Source of the DNA: Gordionus sp. m RMFG-2023
Taxonomy: Eukaryota; Nematomorpha; Gordioida; Chordodea; Parachordodidae
Direction of reading: 5' to 3'
Length of the DNA stretch: 64,000 bases
Assembly (NCBI RefSeq): GCF_954871325.1
Contig: NC_088775.1
Coordinates: 88,389,561 to 88,453,560, forward strand
Shown here: positions 23,040-35,483 of the stretch, piece by piece
Numbering within the stretch: position 1 is the first letter of the stretch
Layout: each line of letters starts with the position of its first letter
Notes under the pieces: generated by a model
What the model was told of the DNA's origin: nothing
The model's input: the letters and a program-made list of their open reading frames with translations, nothing else
Database searches by the model: none
Made by a program: the position numbers and the translations under genes

Positions 23040-23279
23040 ATAAATAATATCATTATAAATTCTTTCGCTTTCTCTTCCCCCAATTTATCTAAATTATTAA
23101 TTTTAATTTTTTTTTTTTTACAGTTTATTTATATTATATATTAAAGATTGTTGCAATAAAAATTATTTTTAAAATTTATGAGAGTCAAAAAATAATTGAC
23201 CATTTTGAGGGGGGAGGAACTTTTCAGGGGGATATTTTGCTTCTATCCCTCGGAAACCTAAAGGGCTACTGACGTACTC

Positions 23280-26200
23280 AGATTAATGCCTACGTGTCAA
23301 TCAATATCAAAAAGGAGATGTCATTGAAGAAAAGGGTGTAACCGAATTGAGTGAGACTAGTTTTAAAAAAAATATATAATTATGTTTTTTTAAAAAAAAA
23401 ATTTAAATAAAAAAAAAGATTAACAATTATAAAATTAAAAAATAATGAATTTTGTATAAAAAGCTAGATTTAGGCCAATTTTAAAAACGGGCCAATTAAG
23501 ATTTTAGCCAAAGAAAGAAATAAAGTAAGAAACAAAAAATATTATGTAAGCCTCGATATTGGGCAAATAGTGGTCCAAATCTTTCGGCTATCTATGAGAA
23601 ATATCTCTAGGCTTATATCTTGGCTTAAATGTTAATCGAGCCGCTTTTAAAACTCAATTCCACATTTAAAAACACCAAAATTATAATCTCCTAATTAAAA
23701 TTTGCATATATAATTATATCAACAAAACGATAAATTATACGTCTGCATTTATAAGCGTATCCGGAAGTGTCGAGAAGGGGAGGTGGAAGGGGAAATCTCC
23801 CCTTCGAAAATTTGGCGGTTCTCATAAACATTATTTTAAAGTTAATAAAAATATTGCCGTTATATACCAACTAATCCCTTCTTCTCCATAAATGTGTGCA
23901 ATACCAAAAATTAATATTTTTTTCAAACATCTGGTTATAATTCCTAGTTGGGGAGACCGGGGAGCATGCGAGTCCTAAGTAAACGTTAATCATATTTTAA
24001 ACTAATTGATTATATTCAACAAATATTGACTTATTTTATTTCACTTATTATTTACAAAACATAGAAATAATAATTATTTTTAGAATATTATACTTTTTTA
24101 AACAATATTAATTTTTCCGAAAAAAATATTTGGATAAAGGATAAGAAGCCTACACCGGGGGAGAAATGAGCTTTTCACGTGAGGCGAATCTGAGCCCGCT
24201 ATTATTGGTTATTTTTAGCTATAAAAATGATGTATATATTGCAACTACTTTATCGATAAAATTAAGCCATATTTGAAAATAGATTATAAAAAAATTAGTG
24301 AAATTTATAACAAATAAAGAATGGATTAAAATTACAATATGATCGGCGTAAAAAAGGGAACATTTACGTGGGACAAAGGTCCATAAACATTTTAGATGCG
24401 TTTATTAGATAATTTGTATAGTATAGTTTCTTTCACTTTCTCGTTATATTTATCTTGATGTATACATTTTAAATCTGAAATCTAACTATTCATTAAAATA
24501 ATATTAAAAAAATTATAATTAACATACTATATCTATACTCTATATAAAAAATATATAATTGGAATAAGAGAAATTAAAAAAATAATATAATATATTTAGG
24601 TTTGGTCGGCGGGGCTTAATGACCCATGTATAGATATATAGTTGAATCGAAAAATTTTGACTGATATTCTTTGTTATTTCATTAATCTTGATTTATATCT
24701 TTATACTGTTGGGTAACCTTAGTTTGTTTTCGCTATAATGGCTAGCTAACACGATTTTTCATTATAAATTTAGTAAGAATTTCATTATTTATAAGTTATT
24801 TATTCTTTCTAATATAATTTTTTATTTATCATATTTAAATTTCAATAAGCAAAGATAAATTTTAAAAATAACCGTCAAAAAGCTCATGTGAACCTCTGAA
24901 AAGTAGCCCCATGCTCTCAATATCTTTGAAATTTAATTTCATGGTAGTTTAAACAAATTTTTGTTAAATAAAGAGTCATTTTATATAGAATAAACTCTAT
25001 ATAAGATAGTTATTAGATGATTAAAACCTTCATTATTTTTTATTTTTGATAAATTGCAGCATTTAAAAAAGGTTAATTTTACAGGGGTATAAATCGTATA
25101 TTGTGTCATAAAAATTAAACATTCTATAATGATTTAAAGAGTTAGTAATATCGTTCACAAATGAAAATTTAATCTTCATTGTGATTTAGCCAATATTTCA
25201 ATAAATTGTTTTGTGATTGGGAATAAGATTTCGATGAGTAAAGCTAGTCTATTCAATCGATTTTAATATGTCATACTATCGATATAGGGATTTTATTCTC
25301 TGTAATGAAAAAAGGTCCTCTCGTTTGTGCTTGTATTAATTGATATCATTGCCAAAATATACTGTAATTTAATATATTTGGAAAACTTAAAGTAAGCAAT
25401 GCTTCCCACTGTATTTCTTGGGGAATTATCCACAAAAATGAATCTTTCATTCATACCATTTAAATTCTGAAATTAATTGGTCTTCAAGTATACATTTATA
25501 TCTTCTGAATAAAATTTAGTTAAATATTTATTTTTCAGAGGGAGTTATGAGACATGGTGTTTATAAATTGGATAGAGTCGTTTGACAAATCACAATTCGT
25601 TCTTGTGTCACAATAAAATCCAAAAATGGAATAAAACAGTTATTTTATATTGATCCTCAATTAAGTCTACGTTAAAATTGAAACGATTTGTTTGTAGACA
25701 AAGTCGAGGCTTGTGAATCTCAAAATCATATAATTTTGTCTTCACCTCAACAATCACATAAATCTCGAGAAACCTGGTCGATATTATCTCTTGGTCTTCT
25801 AAATTGTAATATAATAATATTTACGATTCACATAACTTGCAGCCAAGTCCATTTTTCCGAGAAATATTGCATAAAGTTGTTGTGTAATAAATAATTTAAT
25901 AATACATTCCAATGAAAAAGATAGGCGGTCATATTAAATCTAATAATGTATCAGCTTCATATAAAATATGCGTTTCAGATGATTCGGATTATTCTTCAAG
26001 CGCGTACAACATAGGCTCTTCCAGATCCAAAAAATACCGTAAACAGCTTTGTCAAAGACTCCATTTTGTCGTGCAGACTTTTTGCTTCTTTTTTCCTGTA
26101 ACACAAGATATCTTAGACTCTTTCACCCCCCATTTCCGATGGCTATGCGCTTGAGTCCTTATATATTTTTTTAACATTTTGCTACTTGGGGACATCCCTT

Positions 26201-26896
26201 CCTCCACTTTTTAAGCGCCTGCCTGATGTATCAGCTTCGGGTAAAATATGTGTTTCAATCTGATATTTCTCCTATGTAATTATATCAAAGTTTTTGCGAT
26301 TTCAAAAAGTAAATATATTATATATAAACTCAAAAAAAAATCAAAAAAGTATGTAACTCAATTCTAAAAATATTATAATGAATACACTAAAAAATGTTAA
26401 CAAAGATTTTACTTTACAGCAAATGCACTAACTCACCCCCCCCCCCCGTGGTCTGGTTCAATTTGTGAAAATAACTACTGTTCAACCCTGTTGGGTAAGA
26501 TTAATTAGGTATATATCAAGAAAAGACGAAAGCCTTACGTGGGCTATAAGTGGATAGGTATATATATATGTTACATTTAGCGGCTGTTTAACTGCTCGAT
26601 TTTTAAAACGGGCTAATCCAATCCAAATCTCGAGGCTTGCATATAATTATTCTGGCTAAAAGAAATTTTATTTAATTTAATATCAGCCAAATCTAGCCAT
26701 TTAAAGATACTAGTTGTTACAGGCAAAGGACGTAATCATCTCGGTTCACGTAAGTTGACAAAAGATATTGGGCAATTGACAATTTTTTTTATTTTTTTCA
26801 AGAAAATCAGATGAATAGAATGAAATTATTTTTGTGAGAAAATCCTACTATAAATATATTAATTTTTTAAAATATATATTTGCCTTTTCTTCTTAT
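23280..26896. other. Intergenic, no gene recognised
   Basis: Two short open frames (25688-25894 and 25912-26154) have somewhat protein-like content, but the second runs into CG-rich repeat ends. ATGTATCAGCTTC plus following sequence occurs twice (about 25949 and 26228), suggesting a small insertion between two direct copies. A C run lies near 26437. Confidence 0.35.
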
Positions 26897-27098
26897 TCTT
26901 CCTTCCTTCCTTCCTTCCTTCCTTCCTTCCTTCCTTCCTTCCTTCCTTCCTTCCTTCCTTCCTTCCTTCCTTCCTTCCTTCCTTCCTTCCTTCCTTCCTT
27001 CCTTCCTTCCTTCCTTCCTTCCTTCCATCCTTCCTTCCTTCCTTCCTTCCTTCCTTCCTTCCTTCATTCCTTCCTTCCTTCCTTCCTTCCTTTCTTCC
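26897..27098. repeat. (CCTT)n microsatellite
   Basis: About 200 bp of TTCC units (near 50 copies), with single-base interruptions near 27027 and 27066 and a shift near 27091. The long Ser-Phe-Leu-Pro and Gly-Arg-Lys-Glu frames here are artefacts of the repeat. Confidence 0.97.
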
Positions 27099-27838
27099 CA
27101 AGAGATCATAATATAAAAAAAAAATCGAAATAAAAACGGAATTTAAATATATAAATTATATAAACTATTAATATATCCCTATATATCATTTTTTTAAGCC
27201 GAGCGTTGGAACTTCGAATCTACATTTATAAAATCTAAATCGTATCGACTAGTCAATAAACCGCAGGCGTTTATGAATATCGTAATTATATTTAGGTTTC
27301 ACTATTGCTAGAACAATTTTAGTTTATGGCAATTTTATTATAAACACATTTCAACCAAAATTAAATATAAAATTGATTAACAAAGCATTTTATATTTAAA
27401 AAGAATTATGAATAGTAAATATTAATCATATACCTAATCACTTAAAAACTCAAGTCCTATTTAGGACAATTGAGAACATAACCAAAGATTCCTCATAATA
27501 TATTTGAAAAACGATAATAATTTTATAAGGCGTTTAAAAGCACTTAATATCCAAAAATTTTACATTTATAATTAAAAAATCGAATTGAAAAAAATTCTTA
27601 TAAAAAAAATTATCAAAATTAAATTTTGTTTATTGCTAGCATTTTAAGTATACAATCTTTTATTCTATGTTTTTTATCTGCTCTATGATTTATTGACCAA
27701 ATTAAATTAATTTAGATTAGAAAATAATAATTATTCCTTATGTTATTTGTGACATGTTTTTTTGGCAAATGGTCAAACATATAAGTTATAAATATTTGGC
27801 ATTAATAAAAATATTATTTCTAGATTAAGCTTTGAACA

Positions 27839-28221
27839 ATGAACTTAAGGTAAATCTTTTATATTTTATTACATAATATGTACTATATTAACTTTTATTT
27901 TTATTATTACTCAATTTATATTACTTTTAAATTGTTAATATGAGTTTGCAGCTATGTTTTATTAACTAATTATGGAACTTAATTTTTAATTTTTGAAGGA
28001 ATTTGTCAAAGTATTATTTACAGCTATTCAAGCTTTATATATATATAAAACACTCAATATATATTGGAGGTCATAAATTTAAAATTATCTTGGTTGAACA
28101 TCTAGACATGGACCAAATAGTGAGCAACTTAGAGATTACCAATAGTCCATTATCTTCGAGTTCGGTTCCCCTTCAAATAAATGTGCTTGGATTAAATTTG
28201 TGCTTTTCAAATTTCCGTTAG
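27839..28221 (+). CDS. Candidate two-exon small gene, unknown product
   Basis: ATG 27839 begins an 11-nt coding start (MNL plus two bases) ending at the donor AAG|GTAAAT (27850). The acceptor TTTTGAAG ends at 27998. Joining keeps the frame and gives about 77 residues, including KFKIILVEHLDMDQIVSNLE and SPLSSSSVPLQINVLG, to the TAG at 28219-28221. The second part uses GC-containing codons at a protein-like rate. The intron (149 bp) is within the size range of those in the ARF gene. No family was recognised. Confidence 0.3.
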
Positions 28222-29098
28222 ATAAAGCTTAAAACCTTAATTCGAAATAAAGAAAGCATGACGCATCATATTGCGATTATTTAGATAGTAGCTATAAAAA
28301 GTAATACTTATTTTTAGGCACAATGATATATTAGAGATTTTATTGCGGGTACCAAAAACATATGAAGTCTTATCCTCATATTCTATTTTGGCCGGTACAG
28401 CGTTTGGATGATAACAGTCTTTATGCGGATATATATCGAGCTTTTTTGTGCATACACGAAATTCAGTCCATTCTTTTCTCTAATACTAGACTTAAATAAA
28501 ATTTTGATAGTTAAATAAATTCCATATAGCTTAATGTATTAGGACTTAATGGGTTTTAGCTCCCATTTCGATTGTTGTTCCATCATGTCAACAAAAAACA
28601 AATTTTTTATATATTTTACTTTACATTTTAATATAATTTAAATTTCATAGAAAATTTATATAGTCACGATATGATTCTCTAAACTAAACATATTGGAAAC
28701 CGGCGCACTTTAGGGATAGAGTCACATGTTCTCCTATTTATTTCCAAACTTTTATTACGTAATAAGTGGAAATTTGAATCTATCGCTATTGCATAAATGG
28801 TACAAGAAAATATTTCAAAAATATTTACCCGTTTAAAAAATAAATACAAACTTTATCGTTTTCGATTTATAAACAAAGCTTTTAAAATATCAATAAATTA
28901 ATAATTTAAATTAAATTCTATTTTTTAATATGACATATGAAAATAATACTAGGGTTATTAGCATACTTATACACTTATTTAGGTTGAACACGTGGGGTAG
29001 ATATATGATGTTGGTTTTACATATAGTCGTTTGCTAAACAACAACCAAGATTTATTTAAATGCAATAAGACCATTTTATGATCGAAATCACGGGTAGC
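28222..29098. other. Intergenic, no gene recognised
   Basis: AT-rich spacer ending at the left duplication of the next MITE (CGGGTAGC). Confidence 0.4.
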
Positions 29099-29676
29099 CA
29101 GCGTCTACATGAGCGGGAGGGGTATTAACAGTTCGCATCCTATTTTTTGAGGGGGGTAAGCTATATTAATGGGGGTAAGATAAATTTTTTAGGGGGTTAT
29201 CTATTAAATTTTGAGATGAAATAGGACAAATATTATTGCTGTAAAAATTAATACTTTTATCATAGAATTATTATAATACAATTCATCGACCAAATCTATA
29301 TATTTCAAACAATCATACACATTGTTTTCCAAATAAAACTTTCTGCTATCCTTTTAAATGTAATATTAAAGGTTTAGATATTTCAGCAAGCTCATAATGC
29401 CATAATAATTAATTCACTGTAAATAATGGAGGTTTTAATTGAATTTATTATCTAAAAAATAAATTCTTTATATTCACAAAATATTGATAGTTGGTAGTAG
29501 AGATAGATTAATTTAAGTTATCCTTTATAAATTCTCTGAAAAGTGTATCAATAAATTAAAAAGGTAAAAAAATAATAGAGAGACACCACCTCCGAAGGCG
29601 GCGGGAATTTTTTAGGGGTGTAGTCAAAGGTTTTTGAAGGGGGTTTGCATCCAGTGAAAATGTCATGTAGACGCTG
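29099..29676. mobile_element. hAT-type MITE with strong inverted ends
   Basis: The left end CAGCGTCTACATGA is matched exactly by the inverted right end. Flanking 8-mers CGGGTAGC and CGGTTAAC agree at 6 of 8 positions. Subterminal GGGGG runs are like those of 21053-23018. No coding capacity was recognised. Confidence 0.75.
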
Positions 29677-30424
29677 CGGTTAACTATAGAGGCAACCAAT
29701 TGATTTGTACCCCATTCCCTGAAGTTAGAGGGCTCCTCGATTAATTAAAATTATGTACACAGCTTGAACAAAATAATAATTGCAGATACAACTATCAGCA
29801 ATATTTGTAATCTATATATATAATCCTCAAAAAATGTCAATCAAATTTAGCCAATAGTTTTCTTTTAAATATTATTTGTCCAATCAAAATGATTATAGCA
29901 GTCACAGTCACAACTGTGACATTATATAGTCAATTATTTTACCTGATAATAGTCAATTATAATTTTGTTAATATATTATGTAATATTCAACTTCTTTATT
30001 AATTATTGGACGTATGTCCTACTTAAATAGGGAGTGATTCTTAATAATATTTAATTAATATTAACAAATTCGGAAGTATTTAAGTTATGTTAAATTGTAG
30101 TTTTAATCTCCATGATATTTAGCGCCATCTATAATATTATATTTTATTTTAAATAGCAATATATTTCTAAGTTGAAATGTAAATATTTTGTCTTAATTGA
30201 TGTCAAATATATTGTTCTTTCTATATATCTATAATTTATCTATCTATCTAATCCTACAAGAGCTAAGGAATTTAAATCTATAATATATATATTCAATAAA
30301 AATCATCATAGCTTAAACATATCAAACACGCATTCATAAACCAAATCGAACCGCCATTTTCAAAAAAAGAATTTCAATACAAAAAACAATTACAAAACAT
30401 ATAATAATATAATAATTACAATAA

Positions 30425-30590
30425 TTGATATTTTTTTTAACAGACACAACATCGAGCAAAACCTTCAATCATCAGTAAATAATTATATTTTTTAACAGAC
30501 ACCACATCGAGCAAAACCATATACTTTCTATTTACACATCTTAATCTTGAAGATACTGAAAATCAAGAACAAGTTGAACATTACATATAC
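30425..30590 (+). repeat. Duplicated mini-exon-like modules, Helitron 5' part
   Basis: TTTTTTAACAG plus ACAC, then ACATCGAGCAAAACC, occurs twice (about 30430 and 30490). Next comes GAAGATACTGAAAATCAAGA and following sequence (about 30551), nearly identical to part of the putative coding exon at 31600-31640. Each module is preceded by a pyrimidine tract and AG. Confidence 0.6.
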
Positions 30591-30715
30591 TTACGTTTTA
30601 TCTGAGCATCTTATTTTATATTTGAAAATTCATTTATCTATTCTATTTTACCCACGTTAAGTGGCAGATTTAGGGAAGTTAAAATTTATATAAATACTAT
30701 TTTTTAGATTCCTGC

Positions 30716-31190
30716 ACAAAAAACAAACTTATATAATAAATACATATAATATTAGATAAGTTTTTTAAGGTTATCTCATAGGCAATGTAAGTTAAAATTT
30801 TTATAAATACTATTTTTAGATTCCTGCACAAAAAACAAACATACATAATAAATACATATAATATTAAATAAGTTTTAAGGTTATCTCATAGGCAATGTAA
30901 GTTAAAATTTTTATAAATACTATTTTTTTAGATTCCTGTACAAAAAACAAACTTACATAATAAATACATATATTAAATAAGTTTTTTAAGGTTATCTCAT
31001 AGGCAATGTAATTTAAAATTTTTATAAATACTATTTTTTTAGATTCCTGCACAAAATACAAACTTACATAATAAATACATATAATATTAAATAAGTTTTT
31101 TAAGGTTATCTCATAGGCAATGTAAGTTAAAATTTTTATAAATACTATTTTAATATTTTTTTTAGATTCCTACACAAGATACCATTCAAC
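30716..31190 (+). repeat. Tandem array, period about 102-123 bp, each with an acceptor-like site
   Basis: AGATTCCTGCACAAA-type units begin at 30716, 30818, 30930, 31041 and 31164, each preceded by six to eight T. The rest of the unit (AAGGTTATCTCATAGGCAATG and neighbours) is well conserved. The last unit leads directly into the putative Helitron start codon at 31202. A related module lies at about 31673. The unit itself is not open, so it is probably non-coding. The minus-strand open frame here is a by-product. Confidence 0.8.
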
Positions 31191-31201
31191 AAAACCAAAC
31201 A

Positions 31202-31680
31202 ATGGAACGTTTCATACTACCAAAATCTAAAGAAGGCATTATTGCTTCAACAAGAGTAAATTTTATATTTTTAAGATGTGATTCCGAAATATATATTTAT
31301 TAGGTGAGGGGCTATTCTAATATTTTCCATTATTTTTTATAAATATGTTTATGAAGTATATATTTAGTAATATTATTTTATGTCCACAATAATAAATATT
31401 TTAAACTAAACTTATTTTTATAAAATTGAGTAATTCTTATATTTTTAAATTTTAATAATAAATCAACATAAGGAGAAAGCTAGAAAGAGACAGGCACTTT
31501 GTCGTATCAAGAAAAGGAACGAGCAAAGTCTTATTCCTACAACATCCAACCATCTTGAAGATACTGGAAACAAACAATTTGCTTCAACATCCATTCATCT
31601 TGAAGATACTGAAAATCAAGAACAAGTTGAACATTACTGTGGGCCATTAAAATCTATTTTATTATTTTTTTTAGATTCCT
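31202..31680 (+). CDS. Helitron N-terminal exons (putative)
   Basis: ATG 31202 starts MERFILPKSKEGIIASTR and stops exactly at a GTAAAT donor (31256). An acceptor ACATAAG at 31472 continues in phase 0 as EKARKRQALCRIKKRNEQSL and on to HLEDTENQEQVEHYCG. Basic, KR-rich N-termini are usual before the Helitron Rep. The segment EHYCG recurs at 32990 (EHYCGLLNTKCDYC), where the next exon begins. The donor joining them was not identified, so the model is partial. Confidence 0.45.
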
Positions 31681-31732
31681 ACACAAGATACCTTTGGTGC
31701 AATATCTAAGTATAATTTTTTCAGTGATCCTA

Positions 31733-32005
31733 TATCAATAAAAACAAATCAAGTTAAAAATTTTAATTTATGACAATAAATAAATTTATTTAAATTAGAT
31801 TCCACGGATCATATTGCCGAAATGTGCCATTCAACGGACTCTTAATCTACCCAAATCAATAAAAACAAACGAAGTTAAAAATTTTAATTTATGTTAACAA
31901 ATAAATTTTTTTAAATTAGACACTACCAAAATCTACTATTCACAAAAATCTTAATCTACCCAAATCAATAAAAACAAACCAAGTTAAAAATTTTAATTTA
32001 TGTAT
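31733..32005. repeat. Three-copy tandem repeat, Helitron
   Basis: ATCAATAAAAACAAA followed by AAGTTAAAAATTTTAATTTA occurs near 31733, 31855 and 31964, with spacing about 110-120 bp. Intervening CTTAATCTACCCAA is also repeated. Confidence 0.7.
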
Positions 32006-32310
32006 AACAAATATTTTAATAAATATAAATTTCTGAATCACATCTCATAAGATAGATAAGAAAATTTTTGATTTATCCATCATCAGGGGTTATTTAAAAT
32101 TTATTATTTATTTATGAAGTATATGGTTATTAATTTTAATTTATGTCCACAATAAAAAATATATTTCATCAACTAATAAAAAAGAAAATTCTTATTTCAC
32201 TATCATCTTGACGGGCAAAATATAAGATAAAATAAGTATGTGCTACATAATCGTAATTACCCATGGAATATTTAAGAAAAAATTATTATAAGGCTGGCAT
32301 ATGTTTACAT

Positions 32311-32901
32311 CAGAGCCGGTGTATTGATTGTGAAATCAATACCCATTGTAACTTCAATACCGTATTGATATCATTATAGATTCAATACCGTAGTGATATA
32401 TTGCTATTGTAGAATCAATACCGTATAGATTTTTAAGATGTTTGCATCGCTTCAAATATATTGGCGACCATTAAAATTATAAAATATTTATTTATTATAT
32501 ATTTTTTCATCGCTTTATAAATATTGGCGGCCATTTTCGATTTGTAAAAATTTTATTTAAAATAGATTTAATAGTTTTAAATATATTAAAATGATAAATA
32601 TGATTTTCTATTCTTTTATATAATTTATCAGGGAATTTATTTATTTTACAATTCTTGATATCCTATATATTTTATATTTGTTTACTCATTATTTGTAATT
32701 TGTGAAGTGCTATATAATTGTTGATTCAAAGTTTTATAAATGATATTATGAATTCAAATAAATTAAATGGACCTTATTGATTGAGTTTATAAAATTTTGT
32801 GATTCATATATAAATGTCGAATCAAAGATTTATAAAAATCAATAACGTATTGATTTTTGATGGTATTGATTTTACAATTACACCGGGTCTGCAGGTCTCT
32901 G
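32311..32901. mobile_element. MITE inserted in the Helitron
   Basis: The left end CAGAGCCGGTGTATTGATTG and the right end (inverted: CAGAGACCTGCAGACCCGG, then TGTAATTG) are inverted repeats, and AAATCAATACC matches further in. The left interior repeats TCAATACCGTA three or four times. It sits in non-coding Helitron sequence between the N-terminal exons and the main Rep exon. No clear target duplication was seen. Confidence 0.65.
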
Positions 32902-32962
32902 AATAATCACAAAAATATTAAATTATATGTATAATTTTTAGCAGGCCTCAAATTTATTTTAG

Positions 32963-33730
32963 ATAAATATTTCTGCACAACAATCATTAGTACAAGAACA
33001 TTATTGTGGATTACTCAACACTAAGTGCGATTATTGCGATTCTCTAAATTTTTTATTGGAAAAACCCACAGATGGCAAATTTAAGAATTGCTGTCATAAG
33101 GGTAAATTTAAGATACCATCAATCCGATATATTCCTTTTTTACAAGACCTTTTATCTAATCCTAACAATGAATTTCATTCAAACTTTATGAAATATATAA
33201 GATCTTATAATAGTTCACTTGCGTTCGCATCCATGGGAGCACAGATTTCTAATAGTTTAAACCCAGGCCCATATTGTTTTAGAGTTCATGGGCAAATTTA
33301 TCACCGAACATCTCATTTATATCCTTCCACTGGGATGCCTCCTAAATTTGCACAACTATATGTCCTTGAGACCACCCAGGCTGTTAATGGCACGTTACAC
33401 ATGAAAGAAAATTCTGGTTGCAATGAGGATCTCTTAAAAAGATTAGATATTTTAATAAGACAGAATAACCCATTTTCTATTAGTTTTAAAACCTTGGGAG
33501 AAATTGAGAAAGAAGAAAAAAATAGGGTTATTCAAAAAAATCGTCCAGTTCAAAAAATCAATATGATTTTTCGTGCAGATCGCTCAAGTGACAAGCGAAG
33601 ATATAACATTCCTAATATAAATGAAGTAGCTATGATTTTTACAAATGATGATGGTGAACCCCCATTTAAACGGGATATCAAGGTCTATCCTCGAGTTGAT
33701 GGTAGTGATCTGATAAATATAAATTATTAA
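32963..33730 (+). pseudogene. Helitron Rep/helicase protein, N-terminal section
   Basis: An acceptor TTTATTTTAG ends at 32962. The frame opens as INISAQQSLVQEHYCG, then a Cys-rich segment (NTKCDYCDSLNF), then KPTDGKFKNCCHKGK. This resembles the zinc-binding N-terminus of Helitron proteins (CPHC...CCHKGK). It continues through FRVHGQIYH and ends in YPRVDGSDLININY. A frameshift near 33730 separates it from the Rep core; the following PNLDPMVYPLLCPFGDPGW lies in another frame. Confidence 0.8.
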
Positions 33731-33747
33731 GCCCTAATCTTGATCCA

Positions 33748-34806
33748 ATGGTATATCCTCTATTATGTCCTTTTGGTGACCCTGGTTGGAAACCAGATTT
33801 AAAGGGTGAAGATTCAGGGCGTACAAGGGCAAATATCTCACTACTACAGTTTAAAATATTTAGATTAGCAATTCGTGAAAATGAATTCAACCCAATCCTT
33901 TTTGCTGGGAAATTATCACAACAATATATTGTTGATTCCTATTTACAGGTCGAGGCGAATAATTTAAATTTTATTAGACAAAATCAGCCAAAATTACGAG
34001 TAGATGAATATTCTGGATTAATGGACTACTTGGAAACAAAGTCAAACAATATAATTCCCGGCAAAGCAGTAATATTACCATCATCTTTTCAAGGTTCTCA
34101 AAGAAATATGCGAGAACGCTATCAAGATGCATTGGCCATTGTGCTCAAATTTGGCAAACCTGATTTTTTTATTACTTTTACATGCAATCCTAATTGGCGT
34201 GAAATTAAGGAAAATCTATTTCCCGGGCAAAGTCCTACAGATAGACCAGATTTAATAGCCCGTGTTTTTAAATTGAAATTAAATGAATTATTGTTCGATA
34301 TAAATAAAAAAAATTTATTTGGTAAATCTATGGCTTTTATATATACAATCGAGTTCCAAAAAAGAGGTTTGCCTCATGCCCATATACTTATTATTTTAAA
34401 CGATGATAGCAAAATTGAAACATCTCAAGCTATAGATAAATTTGTTTGTGCCGAAATGCCAGATAAAATTCTCGATCCTAAACTTTTTCAAATTGTTACC
34501 CATTTTATGATACATGGTCCTTGCGGGATATTTAACCCCAAATCGCCTTGCATGGAAAATGGCATATGTACCAAAAAATTTCCGAAGGATTTTCAAATAG
34601 AAACAAGACCAAATATTGATGGGTATCCATATTATAAAAGGCGAGATAATGGTATTACAATTCTTTCCGGTAAACCTACGGATAATCGTTATGTTATTCC
34701 ATATAATCGATATCTAATGTTAAAATTCAATGCTCATATTAACGTGGAAATTTGTACATCTATTAAATCGGTAAAATATATCTTTAAGTATATTTATAAG
34801 GGCTAA
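33748..34806 (+). pseudogene. Helitron Rep core (HUH endonuclease)
   Basis: A 352-codon open frame. VYPLLCPFGDPGW and LPSSFQGSQRNMRERYQDAL are standard Helitron_like_N motifs. FFITFTCNPNW is followed about 70 residues later by the metal-binding HUH motif GLPHAHIL. The C-terminal KYIFKYIYKG supplies the paired tyrosines that nick and join DNA in rolling-circle transposition. The frame ends at a TAA straight after YKG; the next 200 bases contain several stops. Key catalytic residues are all present, so decay is recent or mild here. Confidence 0.88.
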
Positions 34807-35013
34807 GACTGTACTAATGTTGACATTAATGTTGCTTCAAATATACGAAATTAAATCATTTAAATGCGCGATATGTGAGTGCATGTGAATCAATGTGAAG
34901 ATTATTAGAAAATAATATGCATGACCGCTCGCACGCTGTTATTCGCTTAGGAATTCATTTACCTTTACAACAGCCAGTATTATTTCACTGCTGGACATGA
35001 AAGAGATGCTTTA

Positions 35014-35478
35014 TTGAGATCAGAAAATAAACATACTACTTTAACGGCATGGTTTGAGTTAAATAAGACAGATCTAAATGCTAGACAATATCTTTATGGG
35101 GAAATACCTTATCATTATGTGTTTACAAATTACCATTGGAAACTAAGAAAAAAACGATTAAATGTAATTTCGAGAATGTATTCCGCTCATCCTAATTCTG
35201 GTGAACGATTCTTCCTTCGATTATTATTACTTCATGTTTGCGGGGCTACAAGTTTTGATTATTTAAAAACTATTAATGGAATTTTAATGAGTACTTTTAA
35301 AGAGGCAGCTATTAAAAGAAATTTGTTATCAGATGAAGAGTGGGAATCATGCTTAGAAGAGGGATCAATATATCAAATGCCGTCACAACTTCGGAGTACT
35401 TTTGCCTTTATCTGCATTTTTTGTCAGCCTGAAAATCCTGCATATCTATGGAATAGGTTCAGATTTATGATGATTTAG
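35014..35478 (+). pseudogene. Helitron middle section between Rep and helicase
   Basis: It reads ENKHTTLTAWFELNKTD, then YHYVFTNYHW, then RMYSAHPNSGERFFLRLLLL and FKEAAIKRNLLSDEEWE, the conserved linker of Helitron proteins. It is separated from the Rep by a degraded 207-bp stretch and from the helicase by a frameshift near 35470 (DDLDYLRQYSEV continues in the next frame). Confidence 0.85.
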
Positions 35479-35483
35479 ATTAT

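Larger units (their letters stand above)
19019..23271 (+). mobile_element. hAT DNA transposon relic, outermost of a three-level nest
   Basis: The left end is CAGTGGCCCCTA and the right end, inverted, is CAGTAGCCCTTTAGG. The same 8 bp, ACGTACTC, flanks it at 19011-19018 and 23272-23279. Inside is a decayed hAT transposase on the plus strand. About 2.4 kb of its 4.25 kb is later insertion (20633-23039), leaving roughly 1.85 kb of original sequence, so it is also internally deleted. Confidence 0.85.

Noticed and set aside
26834-27133. Long open frames of repeated Ser-Phe-Leu-Pro or Glu-Gly-Arg-Lys
   Set aside because: They are produced by the CCTT microsatellite, which leaves several frames open on both strands.
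30864-31061. Minus-strand 65-codon ORF with internal repeat
   Set aside because: It is a by-product of the 102-123-bp tandem array in the Helitron.
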